Below are positions 50,261-61,262 of a DNA stretch of 64,000 nucleotides, in pieces (position 1 is the first letter of the stretch; every line of letters begins with the position of its first letter). Location of the stretch: the NCBI GenBank assembly GCA_019914945.1, contig CM034104.1:4528501-4592500 (forward strand). The letters are read 5' to 3'. The translations under genes and the position numbers were made by a program. The notes beneath the pieces were generated by a model, which saw nothing but the letters and a program-made list of their open reading frames with translations, did no database searches and was not told the origin of the DNA. The DNA comes from Typha latifolia (Eukaryota; Streptophyta; Magnoliopsida; Poales; Typhaceae).

Positions 50261-51529
50261 AACGAGACATCCTCACGTCCTACTAGTGCTTAATGTCTCA
50301 TCCTCAATTTCTACTAGTGCTTATGATGGTGGCGAAAAGTTATGGTTTGCATGAACAGAGTTTGGTGGTTGATCTCTTCGTAGCGGTGTGGCTTTTGGTG
50401 CTCTAGTTTTAATCATGTGTCTATATCCCTTTGCCTTTCCTCTTCTACATGATGGTTTGTGCAAACCACCAGACAGCACATCCACTGAATAAAGTCTGTT
50501 CATGTAAACTAACTGATGTGCTTAGTTTCTATTGAATCTTTTTCTGTGGCATAGGCTCCTTTATTATAAATAGCGATACTTTTCTTCACTCCCTGAATTA
50601 TCACACAATGATTTTAATTTTTTTTTATAATGATTTTTTAGACTATTAAAAATATCTCACCCCTATTCTTTTGATGGCATTGATGAAATCGGTGAGTTAA
50701 CCAAGTTGTCACTCCTAAGTAACATAGCTAAAATAAAATATATTTTTTATTTTTTTAAATTTTTTATTGTCCTCCGTCTTAATCCTCTTTGTCCTAAGCT
50801 CATCCCCATTTAGAGTTGTCATCCTCTTTAGTTTCTACTACTCTGAGCAGCATCTCTACTCCAAGCTCTACTACTTCGAGCATATCTCTATCCAAAATAA
50901 TTGTTCTTAATTATTTGTAGGGGATATAAAAGAGAATAGACGATAAAGTGTGTTAAATAAGATGTTCCCTTGTGCGTGTGTTTATAAATTGCCGTTATGG
51001 ATCCATTGCATAGGTGTAAATTCTTCTTAAAACCATGAGAATGAGAACTTAGATATGTGTAAATTCTGCACGGGTGCCATGCTTGAAAGGGATCCTTGAC
51101 AGGTTTATTTTGAGTGACAATTAGCCAGCAACTTGATTCACATTCTAAACAAATGTCGTAGGACATATCATGGCTTGCTTGCTTAGTTGAAATCCGAACC
51201 ATAACAAGCTATTCGTTGATAAGAAATGAGTTAGAAATCTAGTTGGATATGGATTTTGGCAAGACTACTATCTATTCATAATAAAACTATGATCTATGTG
51301 AAAAAATAACCACTTTGGTCAACACTTAGATGGTTTGGTGTTGCGCAATTGTTGGCCTCTTATTCTTAATTCGATTATTTGTCGTAATTAATACAAGTAA
51401 TGTACAAGCCATTGTTACAATGACGGACGAAGGTGGGTAACGGTAGTAACGATCGAAGAATCCATATTCAGCAAGAAGTTCTAAGGATTAAAACCAATAG
51501 TATGCAATTTGTGCGTAGCATTAACCGTT
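50261..51529. other. CBSX3 3' flank with a truncated transposon arm
   Basis: The first few hundred bases are CBSX3 3'UTR. The interval ends at the DUF7804 gene stop. No coding exon was found. The main recognisable content is the repeat arm at 50585-50890. Confidence 0.5.
50585..50890 (+). repeat. Truncated left arm of the 32553-type TIR element
   Basis: The order of landmarks (CTGAATTATCAC, T-run, GACTATTAAAAATATCTCACCCC, TTTGATGGCATTGA, GAGTTAACCAA, then TTTTTTATTGTCCTCCGTCTTAATCC) parallels 32580-32860, where the phrases are CTATACTATTAGAGATACCTCACCCC, GACGTCATTGA, GAATTAACCAA and CATTACCCTCTTCC. No matching right arm was seen here. Confidence 0.55.
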
Positions 51530-52343
51530 TCACCATTCCTGATGCAACCAAGCGTTCCTCAGCTGCAGCTCCATGGGATCTCCGAACGCTTTGGCTCTCA
51601 CCAGGCAGAAATGGGTGCAGAATCCCACCGACGTCCGAACCCGGCTTGTTCTAAGAATGTAACACGCCGCCGCACACTCCATTCCACGCCCTTGGACGAC
51701 AACACCCCAACTCCTATGACCCACTCCACCGTCCTCGTCATCGTCGTCTTTATACTTGAGCTCTTCCACTAGGATTATCCCGTCAGGCGGCGTGCAGTTC
51801 TCGTGGTCCCATCTCTTCTTGATGCTTGGCCAGCTCTCCGGCAACGCCGCCTGCCTTTCCTTCCTCACGCCTTTCCCCTCGTCGGAGAAGATGTGGACGA
51901 GAAAAGGAGCCTCCCCTACGCTCCTTACAATCTGAGTGCAATTGTCGAGGAGTTATATAACATGGTATCAGAGCGAGCGATATTTTAAATAATATCTCAA
52001 ATATGTTTCAGTGGATTATCAGAGGCATCACCTCTGAAATCGACTGTTTGATCCAATCATCTAGCTTCTCTTGGGTGACGGGCTTCTTCCTCTCCTCCTC
52101 CTTTGCCCCTAATAGTGCAGTGATGCACTTAATAATAAGAAAAGGCTCTAAGAAGATGGACTGGAAATGGAAACTCCTCCTGCTCCCCAGAGACTTGGGC
52201 TTCAGCCTAAGAGAAGATCTAAGCGGACTACGACCACCGCGTGATATAAGAGAGCAGGAGGAAGAAGAAGAAGAAGAAGGAGAGAGTTGATGAGCTTTCT
52301 TATTAGTGCATCGAAGCTGCAACCCACCAATCATGGACGCCAT
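51530..52343 (-). CDS. DUF7804 domain-containing protein, probably plastid
   Basis: Two exons on the minus strand, 52343-52032 and 51931-51530, separated by a 100-bp GT-AG intron in phase 0; 237 residues. The start MASMIGGLQLRC (52343) is preferred over an upstream in-frame ATG at 52376, as it begins the usual Ser-rich, acid-poor plastid leader (to about residue 60). The conserved domain starts at EKLDDWIKQSISE, crosses the splice site into IVRSVGEAPFLVHIF, and includes ESWPSIKKRW, PDGIILVEEL, WGVVVQGRGMECAAACYIL and CTHFCLVRAKAFG. The several cysteines of the C-terminal half (ACYIL, CTHFC) are typical of the family. The biochemical function is unknown. The gene is divergent from the GEM-like gene, about 520 bp between start codons. 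Confidence 0.85.
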
Positions 52344-52861
52344 CTCAATTCTCGCATCGATCCGATCGATGCCCAAACCAAACTAGCAAAGGCGTGGCAC
52401 CGCGGGAAAGAGAGCAGGGGGCGGGGGATGAAAGGAAAAAGATCGATCAAGAATCAAGCAAGCAAGCAACTCGACTAAATCGTACTCGATCCTGCTGAGG
52501 TGGCAGTTGTCCATTGGGCTGAATCCGCTGTATTCTGTTGTACATGTTTCGCGTGGCATGCGGCTCGTTTCCACGTTCCCACGCATGGTTGGCCCTCGGC
52601 GCCTCTCGTCCACGTCAGCAAATTCTTTCCACGTCACCTCCCACGCTTCCTCAACCCCTCGGATCCGGTACGATGCACCGCGTATCAGACACAACACGCT
52701 TCGCTCCCTGCGAGAGAAAGTCTTCTGGATCATGAAAGCATCCGTCGATTCCCGGACCAGAATATAATTCCCTCCACTTGACCACCGACTCGAACAATCG
52801 TAAAGAAGAGATAAGAATCTCATCTCATTTCATCTCATCTCTTTGGATTCGAAGCGAACCA
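52344..52861. promoter_or_regulatory. Divergent promoter region, DUF7804 gene / GEM-like gene
   Basis: About 520 bp separates the two divergent start codons. It includes the 5' leaders of both genes and probably both core promoters. Open frames that cover it on both strands (for example 52383-52823 minus) show no domain. No specific factor site is claimed. Confidence 0.5.
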
Positions 52862-55800
52862 ATGGACGGTGGTTGGCGCGGAAACCGTCAGCCTCCTCCT
52901 CCGCCTTGCGCGAAGGGTGGTGGAAATGGGGGTTTTGGGGCTCCCACTTGTGTGATGGGCATGCCGGCACCACCGCACGCTAATCCGGCCAATCAGCAAA
53001 CCGCCGCCACGTGGTACGCCGTCGATTACGCCCCGGCCGGCCACCACGCTAACCACATGAACGCGAACTACCACGCTGCCTCCACCGTTCCCTCCTCCTC
53101 CGCCTATTACCATAATAGCAGCGGTGGCGGCGGCGGCGGCGACGGGGACAACAACCCTTATGTGCAAGTCTCCCCTGTTCCTGGACCACCCGGCAAGAGT
53201 ACGCGAGTGGTTTCGATCTTGAATCGACAATTGAAGTATATCGATTGTTCCCCAATGGATAAAATTTTTTCGCCTTTTGTAGATCAAATGGGGACGATCC
53301 TTAAGGCGTTGGGTCGCTGCGGAAAGAAGCTGGAAGACACCGGCAGAAAGGCAGGGGGCACCGCTGGAAACGTCTGGCACCACTGTATGTCTTAAACTTG
53401 CTTCTACGTTAAACTTCTTGTGATAATGGGCTGAATTCATCTGATAAATTCTTAATCTTGACCACAAATAGGAAATAGGAAAAATGAAAAATTGAAATTT
53501 GTTCGGATAAAGACATGTCGAGAAAGGTCGTCGCCTATTTGGCATTGGTTACATCTAAGACGTGACTTTTTTTTTTTCGCTACATGAATGAATCATTTTT
53601 GCCACTTCAGCTCTAACGTTATGATGCTTCTCGTGTTACTTTTGTTGTCGTCCTCTTCATGCTATGGTAGCTTCATCTTTACTTGGACAGTTATCCTTCT
53701 TCATAGATATTTCTGATAACTTGGACAATTAACCTCTATGAAGATCCTTTTGGATCATCCTGTGACTGGCTCCGTATAAAGGACCTATACTTGTTTATTA
53801 TGCGCATCATCATCATGATCAGCGCATGAATCTGAGGGATCAATTTTACATAGTTCACCAGATCCTCCTGTAGGCTCTTTATGTTCCAAAGATATTATTA
53901 ATTCTGTAATTGATAAACCTTTGGCTTCTGTAGTGCTCCTAAATTTTTTTGTTGCAATATGATGCTTAAATGCTTAGGAATAACTGAGAGCAACTGAGAA
54001 TGTTTGTCTAATTTTTGGTGATTGCTATGAAGCACCATCCGGTTGGATATATCATTGCATGCTAAGCAAAGATTGTTTTGATCCGACATAGTCTACCATT
54101 TATTTGACTTATGAGCCATTTTTTGTTTTAATTTTCAAGTAAGGGAGAAATTTTTATTTTCACAATTTTGCCCCAAATTGTGCTCTTTTGCTCTTGAGTT
54201 CGAGTGGCTTATGAGTTATGGAAGTGAACCCAATCTCATAAGCAACTCAGGGCTATAAAGAGCTCCTATACCAATTGATATTAAGTCAAATTTGGTGCTT
54301 GATACCCTATCCTGACCTTCACCTTATCACACAAGAATCCTTGAATTTAAGTTATAATACATCTATTACCAAAAATTTCTGATTCCAGATTCCAATTTAA
54401 GGTAACTTGAACTGGTCTTTGAAGCTAAACTGCTCAAGCCGTCCCAAATTCCCAATCATCTGAATACCAAATTAAATGGTTTTCTCTGTTGGTATCTCTA
54501 AAATGCCCCGTCAGTATTTGTGATTCTCATTTTGAAAATGTTACTTTCAGTTGTAATGTGAAGTTTGGTCTCATTTCCCTGAGATTTGTAGTAGTTCTCA
54601 TTTCTCAATTTAATGATTCTTGTCATGTGGAGAGGACTGAGTAATTTCTACCGATTAATTTTCATACGCCTATAGTTTGTTTACGTGTACTACTGTGATT
54701 TGATCTACTGAGGAATTCAATCCGTGATCATTAGTTTAGGTCTGGTGAGTTCATTCCTAGATTGTTAACCAGGACGTGTTACAATGAAAGGTGTTTGCAT
54801 TCATCATGGTGATTTAATAAAACGTGCATACACCCTCACCATTTCTTACTTGTACATGCAACCTTAAACAGTAAAGACAAGTCCCAGTCTCACTGATGCA
54901 GCCATGGCTAGGCTTGCACAAGGAACTAAAGTGTTTGCTGAAGGAGGAAGTGACAAAGTTTTTCAACAGACATTTGGCGTCTTTCCAGGAGAAAAGCTTC
55001 GAAAATCATTTGCTTGTTATCTCTCGACATCGGCAGGTCCTGTGATTGGAACACTATACCTATCCACAGCAAGGCTTGCCTTTTGCAGTGATAACCTTCT
55101 TTGTCATACTATTGCTCCAGGTCAACAAGAGTGGGTATACTACAAGGTGCATTTTTCTCCTCACATTCTTTAAAGGCCTTAAAGCCATAATTAATTAATT
55201 AATTGTACAATACAATATTCAAAAGCTTTTACTGTGATGATCCATCTTACCTTAGGTTGTGACCAAATTTTTAGGCATTTCATTCTACAGTAATATTTCT
55301 CAGTGGAGATGTATTGGCAAAAGACAATTTTCTGCTTTTGAGTCTCCTATACATCTCAAATAGTCAAATATCTATGCTTTATTAGTGGAAGTTATTAGAG
55401 TAAAAGTAGGTTAAAGGGTGGCTCAACATATTAGTGCTTAAAATAGTCTTCGTTCAAAGCCAGGCAATGAAATGAAGTAACTTTCTAGACATCATTAACT
55501 TTATGGCTTTGAATTTATCAAGGTAGCACACCCAGCCTGAGAAAGAGTACCCTTCTTCCACCCATCTAATTTGGATTGCACCCAACTAAGCAAATTAGAG
55601 AAATGATTAACACAAGGAATCAGTGGCTGAACCAGAATACCCAAGTAGGAGAAGGGATACGAACCTTGGCTAAATTCTAGGCTGCTCGTTAAAATCTGAC
55701 CCAAAACAGGACTGGCCCACAAAGGGAAGTAAAAAAGCCGATATAGCCTTATTAACACGTTGGTTGGTTAGACACAGTTTCAGTTACTAGAGTTAGCCTT

Positions 55801-57722
55801 AGCAAAAAGTTAAAATATCGTCTGCATTCATAATATGACAGATTTTAGTGTTATCAGATATAAGAAACCATCCAATCACCACTACTCAAAGCTTCATTAA
55901 GTAAAGAGGTTAAAACTTGAGCACATAAAATGAATAAATAGGGGTAAAGGAATCACTCTGTATCAACAAGAGCGATCATGGTATTTGACTCGTAGAAGTA
56001 ATTTATGTCAAGTGATTACTATACACTTTTACCACTTTATCACACCCTCCCAACTGTGGTAATATATAAGAAATAAAAATTGTTCTAAACTTCTAAGGCA
56101 TGTACAGATCTTCGTTGTCACATTTCTCTTATCATGAAACTAGATAGGCCATAAATTACTCCAACGAGACAACCCTAAACGAATTAGATATACGTTGGCC
56201 ATCAAATAGCTGTCTTTTTTTTTCCTTCAGGAACCAGTATCTTCGTTGTCACACTTCTCTTATCATGAAACTAGATAGGTCATAAATTACTCCAACGAGA
56301 CAACCCTAAACGAATTAGTTATACGTTGGCCATCAAATAGCTGTCTTTTTTTTTCTTCTTCAGGAACCAGTATATTGCTTGTCTAGTGATATTGCATATT
56401 ATTCTCTTTATTACTAGCATTATCATTGTCATTTTTATGTGATGGCTGATGATATTATTAAATAACCAGTTGACCCAAAAACTTAAACTATTAAGTAACA
56501 GACAAATAATGTATATCATACTTTTATCACACACCCTACGTGTTGCTCTTATATATCGCACGTAGACAAATAAAAAGTACGACCCCCCACACTGTATAGA
56601 GAATGGATAATAGAAAATAGGGATTAATTGAAGCTAAACGATGTTTGAACTTAGACCTCTAGAAAGTCAACCTCTAATATCATGTTAGATAATCAGCTGA
56701 TCCAAAAGCTTAAATTGTTAAGTAACAAACTAAGAATATATATTATATCTTTAACAGATCAGAATGAGTTTGTAATAGCTTTGCCCTGAACGTATGCACA
56801 TTATGCAGTTATGCTCCACCCCAACAGAGATGATAACAATTCTGGCATCTAAATTATCCTAGTTTATTTTGAGAATCTATTGTTACTGAAAACAGTAGAT
56901 GGAAGAAAGAAGGATTCTAGTAAATTAGTGATGACATTTTGTATGATCTCTTCTTTCAAATGTTTAATTATTAAAATCTTTGGACATTGGTGCTGCTGCG
57001 GAGCATTCTGTGCATAAAACACCAACTGGTATGACATTTTGAAGACCATTATTAGAAAGGAAAACACATCAGTCGATGCTATTATAAAATTTACGGCTTT
57101 ACCAAGATGTAGCACATCTCAAGACACTCAGAATAGAAGTTTCCTGTTTCAGCTAGATGTGTTTAAGATTCTGTTTCCATGATAATATAAGCAGCCTTCC
57201 ACCTTGTATTGGTAAACATTAGATGATATGACTGTCTGCTCAAGATTTCACATTTCTTGAACATATGGCTTTAGGTTACATCAGCATCACCTTGAATTTT
57301 GCTAGTTCTTTATAAAAGAAAAAGGTATGCCAGCTCTTATCACTGCTAAGTATCATGATCTAGGTGTTTCTGTTTTTGAGCTTTGCTTGCATTTTTCACT
57401 TATTCATTGCAACCTCATGTGGTAGAATTAATTGTTTTGCTTTTCTCTTGTCCGAGCTGTTTGTTTGCATCTATGGTAGCTGAATTTCTGTTCTCTTCTT
57501 GTACATGAATGTCAGATTGTGATGCAACTGGATCAAGTAAGAGCATTGAATCCTTCTGCTAGTATGTCAAATCCAGCAGAGAAGTACATTCAGATTGTGA
57601 CTCTGGATAACAATGAGTTCTGGTTCATGGGATTTGTATCATATGATAAAGCACTTAAGCATCTAAGGGAGGCCTTACAGCGCTCTTATGCTTATCACTC
57701 TCTTCCTCTTCAAAACAGTTAA
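52862..57722 (+). CDS. GEM-like protein (GRAM domain, GLABRA2 expression modulator family)
   Basis: Three exons: 52862-53384, 54872-55146 and 57516-57722, with in-phase GT-AG joins; 334 residues. GEM-like proteins carry one GRAM domain, a lipid- or protein-binding fold, and are linked to epidermal patterning and ABA responses; the exact role of this copy is not known. The N-terminal 110 residues are low-complexity (Pro/Gly/Asn/His-rich). The family-typical segment [28 protein letters not shown] block follows, then [20 protein letters not shown]. The GRAM core (about 190-330) includes [73 protein letters not shown] and [12 protein letters not shown]. The ATG at 52862 (MDGGWRGN) is chosen over an in-frame ATG 84 bases upstream that adds no family sequence. 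Intron 2 contains a LINE remnant. Confidence 0.9.
55501..55980 (-). mobile_element. LINE reverse-transcriptase remnant in GEM-like intron 2
   Basis: Minus-strand frames include [21 protein letters not shown] and, after it, [20 protein letters not shown]. These match the block after the YADD box of plant LINE reverse transcriptases (the YLGxPL and GWKxxxLSxAGRxxLI motifs). Further upstream on the minus strand (to about 55980) fragments resembling the preceding palm-domain block (PLxPYLFxLC) appear in shifted frames. Several frame breaks and stops show the copy is dead. It lies antisense to the host gene. Confidence 0.7.
56108..56372. repeat. 131-bp tandem duplication in GEM-like intron 2
   Basis: The segment starting 'atcttcgttgtcaca' at 56108 and ending 'ttcaggaaccagt' near 56238 is repeated at 56239-56370 with only a handful of differences. 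It looks like a fairly recent local duplication. The copies contain no gene. Confidence 0.85.
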
Positions 57723-58228
57723 ATATTTGACTATATTTACATTTCAAGCTGAATGCAGCATATTTGATGTCACACCGTGACTGTATCTGACTGTAAGCTA
57801 TTCTGCATGAAAACAATGATGCAACTCTGTCTATAATTTGGTGCCCACTCAATTGTACTTTGCACAACTTTGCTGTATTGATGGTATGCTATGTACTTTT
57901 TAAACAATGTTTTGCATCAAAGGTTGCGGAAATAAAATAAAGTGCTTACACTGGTAGTAAACTTGTACAGTTTTTCTTACTGCATGAATTTGGTCACTGC
58001 AGGATTTCTCTTCAGCAACTAACAAACCTTCAACTCCCCACAGGATAAAATCCATGGCTTAACTACAGCTCCGCCACAGTATAAAAACTATTTGGCTTAA
58101 AATACAGCTGTGACAACAACATGACAGAAAATTGTTGTTGGCAGTGTTGATACGAAGAAGTGCCACAGGGATATTTATTTACATGATTACAAGAACTGTG
58201 AATTCTGCAGATCTTGAATCTTGTAACT
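57723..58228. other. Convergent 3' flanks of GEM-like and delta-like genes
   Basis: Holds the 3'UTRs of two convergent genes. Nothing else was recognised. Confidence 0.55.
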
Positions 58229-58819
58229 CTAAACATGGTTGTAGGTTCTCCGATCGAAGGTTTCAACTCGTGCCGCTAGCGCAGCCAATTGACCTTTCAC
58301 ACTGAGATCTATAATCTGTGACTCGTCGGTGCCATAGCTGATAACAAATCCAGCAATCAGCGAGGGATCGACAACGTTTTCAAGCCTCAGGTTTCTGAAT
58401 CCTGTCAGCCTCTGCATCTTCCTAGTTATGAGATCGATCTGCTTGGCATCGAGCTTCACGGCTGATGAAACTGCAACGATGAGGACATGATCAGTTGGAA
58501 GCTGGGACATTGAGCTGCCATCATTAATTGTATTCAACTTGTCCTTCTCCAAGATGGAATTCAAGAAGTTGAGAGTAATGGGCTGGAATTCCACACTTTG
58601 TATGGCAGTTTTGGATTCGCTGTTAATTGTCTGCTGCTGTCCAGAAGATTCTGTCGTTGAGATTGTTAGTGCTGTTCTGGATGCCTTGAGAGGAAGTGAA
58701 GCATCAAATCTTACAGCACCAGTTGGAAGTTGCTTCTGGCGCAATTCTTGGATTCCTGAGTCTTTGGAAGTGAACACTGGCTGAGCACCAGGATTGATGG
58801 ATTGATTCAGAATGTTCAT
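58229..58819 (-). CDS. ATP synthase delta-subunit (OSCP/AtpD) family protein, short form
   Basis: Open frame of 196 residues on the minus strand, preceded directly by an acceptor AG. Its C-terminal half matches the C-terminal domain of chloroplast ATP synthase delta (family AtpD/OSCP, the peripheral stalk protein joining CF1 to CFo): LNFLNSILEKDKLNTI, then VSSAVKLDAKQIDLITRKMQRLTG, then NLRLENVVDPSLIAGFVISYG and IIDLSVKGQLAALAARVE. The N-terminal six-helix domain that binds CF1 in the true subunit (about 100 residues) is not present. In its place are about 80 residues rich in Ser, Thr and Gln. A 48-base exon at 59359-59312 (acceptor ttttcag, donor gttcga) would join in frame but brings no ATG, so upstream exons are probably leader; the ATG at 58819 is used. 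It could be a divergent delta paralogue with another role rather than an enzyme subunit. Confidence 0.75.
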   Translation of the reverse strand: MNILNQSINPGAQPVFTSKDSGIQELRQKQLPTGAVRFDASLPLKASRTALTISTTESSGQQQTINSESKTAIQSVEFQPITLNFLNSILEKDKLNTINDGSSMSQLPTDHVLIVAVSSAVKLDAKQIDLITRKMQRLTGFRNLRLENVVDPSLIAGFVISYGTDESQIIDLSVKGQLAALAARVETFDRRTYNHV

Positions 58820-59359
58820 CTGCCAATATTTTTCTAAAATTTGTTAATCTTCATGCCTCTGATAACTTAGCATCAAACGAAATGCGAAAATGATGATTTT
58901 GCTGATAGTACCATTGGAATACATGAATTATAGGTTAATTAATAAGAACACAGAGTCATATTAATTCTCTTTGGAAACCCTAAATCTCAGCAATTCAAGT
59001 CATATTAAATTCGATGATTTCAGATTGGATTTGAACAGAATTCATTTCCACTTTCCTAAATCTCTAAACTAAATCTTACCCAATTACATTCTTATTGATG
59101 TTCGAGTGTAAATAAACAAAAATACAGCATAATTCAAATGAAATCTATCTAGAATTGGTTTCAAAACATAGTCGTTAACCTTTTAATCCTTCCAAGAATA
59201 AGAAGAACAAACTGCAACTTATATGTATCTTTAACATTAAAAACATAACCCATCCAAAAAAATGATCAACTAGAGAAGATAATTTCTTAAACCAGAGCAA
59301 GATGGTCGAACCTGGAATGGTGCGAGTAGTCCTGTCCTTCTCTCCTGGAACGAACAAAG
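58820..59359 (-). other. Probable 5' leader exon and first intron of the delta-like gene
   Basis: A candidate exon at 59359-59312 is bounded by 'tttttcag' and 'gttcgacc' and reads without stops in the frame of the main exon. A possible donor 'gtatgtgc' lies further upstream, near 59605. No upstream ATG fits the delta frame, so this is more likely untranslated sequence. Transcript data would settle the model. Confidence 0.35.
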
Positions 59360-59698
59360 CTGAAAAACTAGTTGTTATGAGAATGAAAGAAGAGGAGAGG
59401 AGATGTGAGAGCTGCTTCTTGCCCACAAGAAGGAGCGGATTGGATGAGGAGTTAAAAAGAGAGGTTGTGGCGAAGAGTAAATGCTAAGGATAACATGAGC
59501 GACGTGCAACCAACCATATACATATATGTAGGCAAGATGGAGTTGATGATAAATGGAGATAATAGAAAGGATTGGAAGAAATGGTAGGGGGTGAAAGCAC
59601 ATACGAGGAGGCACTTCCAACCGCAGAATCCCCATCTTTATCTACTGACTTTATCCCCCACCATATCCTCTCTTGGGAACTTAGATTGGATGGATTAG

Positions 59699-59699
<1 letters not shown>

Positions 59700-59761
<62 letters not shown>
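59700..59761. repeat. (GT)n(GA)n microsatellite
   Basis: A GT run followed by a long GA run. It lies upstream of the delta-like gene and generates spurious Ser/Leu open frames on the minus strand. Confidence 0.95.
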
Positions 59762-60323
59762 GAACCACTCATTCATTAAGGAAGTCTTGGATGATCACGT
59801 TGAGTTAGTTTTCATCTTTTTCTTCTTCTCTTGGCTTTTGATTGATCCATTAAGTTGACTGAGTGGATATTTATCTGAAAATATTTCATTTAAGCTCCAC
59901 TAATCTTTTGTCCTTTTAGCAAGAGTATGCAAAGTGTAAAGTTATCCACAAATATATTGGAGTTTTTATTTTTTATTTTTGAAAGCCAAGAAAGTTGTTG
60001 ATTGGTATATTTGAATATTACTTATAACCATTAGTATAATTTTTCAGCCTATAATATTAATGGTATTTTATAATCATGGTCAAAGAATAGATTTTTTTTT
60101 AAAATTAAGTTTTTAGAATAATGAAATAAAAGATTAACGATTACATGTGAGTAAAAAAATTACAAACGGAGATTAAATATCACAACTGAAAATTGACAAA
60201 TTAAAAAAAAAATCACAGAGCTTTTCTTTCTCTCTCTCTTTCTTATTTTCTTGTGTGGTTTGGAGTTGAGGACACGTAGCATCCCAGATAATAAATAAAT
60301 AAAACAGGTTGGTAGTAGATCCA
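59762..60323. other. AT-rich intergenic DNA
   Basis: No gene or bounded element recognised. The region is AT-rich with T- and CT-runs. Confidence 0.45.
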
Positions 60324-60670
60324 GAGTTTTTGACTAAAGACCTCTTTTTATTTTATTTTTATTAAAATAAACTATCTTCCAGACTTATTATTAGATAGAA
60401 TCTAATTAATTAAATAGTATTTTTTAAAATGATAATCAGTTCGACGGTCGAATAATTTTTTTCTTTACTTACTGAAAGATTAAATTAAATAAATTTATAT
60501 GTATAAAATATTGATCAAAGACAAAAACGATGAACTTATTAATATTTTTGTTGAGAGATAAAATACTAATTAATTTAGTATTTTTATTAGTGATATAGTA
60601 AATTAGATCCTTTTAACAGTAGATTTGAAGAATATCTATTTCGATAAAAATAAATTAATCAAAAATTCAC
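60324..60670. mobile_element. 347-bp MITE-like member of the 32519 family
   Basis: The left end is GAGTTTTTGACTAA (60324) and the right end TTAATCAAAAATTCAC (60655-60670), diverged inverted copies of the 32519 element termini. Internal sequence also matches: 'aatttagtatttttattag.g.tatagtaaattagatcc' here parallels 34893-34920. Non-coding and AT-rich. Confidence 0.55.
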
Positions 60671-60710
60671 AGAACAGGAGTAGGGGGCCAGTGAACTTCG
60701 AACGAGATTG

Positions 60711-60742
<32 letters not shown>
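60711..60742. repeat. (AAT)n microsatellite
   Basis: A run of AAT triplets, about 700 bp downstream of the KNOLLE stop codon. Confidence 0.9.
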
Positions 60743-61109
60743 TAACACTCTTGGTAACAAGGACAAACAAGCAAACGAGGAATAATTCCAACTTAGATCC
60801 AAGTAAGATAGTATGCAGTAAAAAGTGTGGGGCTTCGTAGCTCCTCTCTGGGAGTGGGACAAATGCTCCATTCATCAGCAATTACAACTTTTGCCACTGG
60901 CATCACACAAAATGGGAGGAAGATAAGGTCAGAAGAAACCGAGCTAGTTGTATTAAAGGACCACCCAACCCAAATCAAAGTGACATTAGTTAGAAATTGC
61001 CATGAAAAGAGAAAAGCCTTGAAAGAAACGAGCAATGGAATACTATTTCCGAGTATAAATTTTCTGAACAAGCGCATTAGAAGGGAGAAAGAAATTACAT
61101 AAGAATAAC

Positions 61110-61142
<33 letters not shown>
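61110..61142. repeat. (GATA)n microsatellite in KNOLLE 3' flank
   Basis: A GATA/ATAG tetranucleotide run about 120 bases past the KNOLLE stop, probably inside the 3'UTR. Confidence 0.9.
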
Positions 61143-61144
<2 letters not shown>

Positions 61145-61262
61145 ATATAATATTTATATAAGAACAAACCAATGAATGAAGAAATCTTTTTTCCCACTTC
61201 AGAGGGAGCTTGAGCAGAACTCCAATGGCCCAAAAGGAATCCAAGCAAAGAAACCGACCAAC

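Noticed and set aside
52383..52823. A 146-codon minus-strand open frame between the DUF7804 and GEM-like genes
   Set aside because: It overlaps the divergent promoter, has open frames on the other strand as well and no recognisable domain.
59484..59768. Minus-strand frame starting with Ser/Leu repeats, possible transit peptide for the delta-like gene
   Set aside because: The start is a translation of the GA microsatellite, and the frame does not splice in phase to the delta exon.
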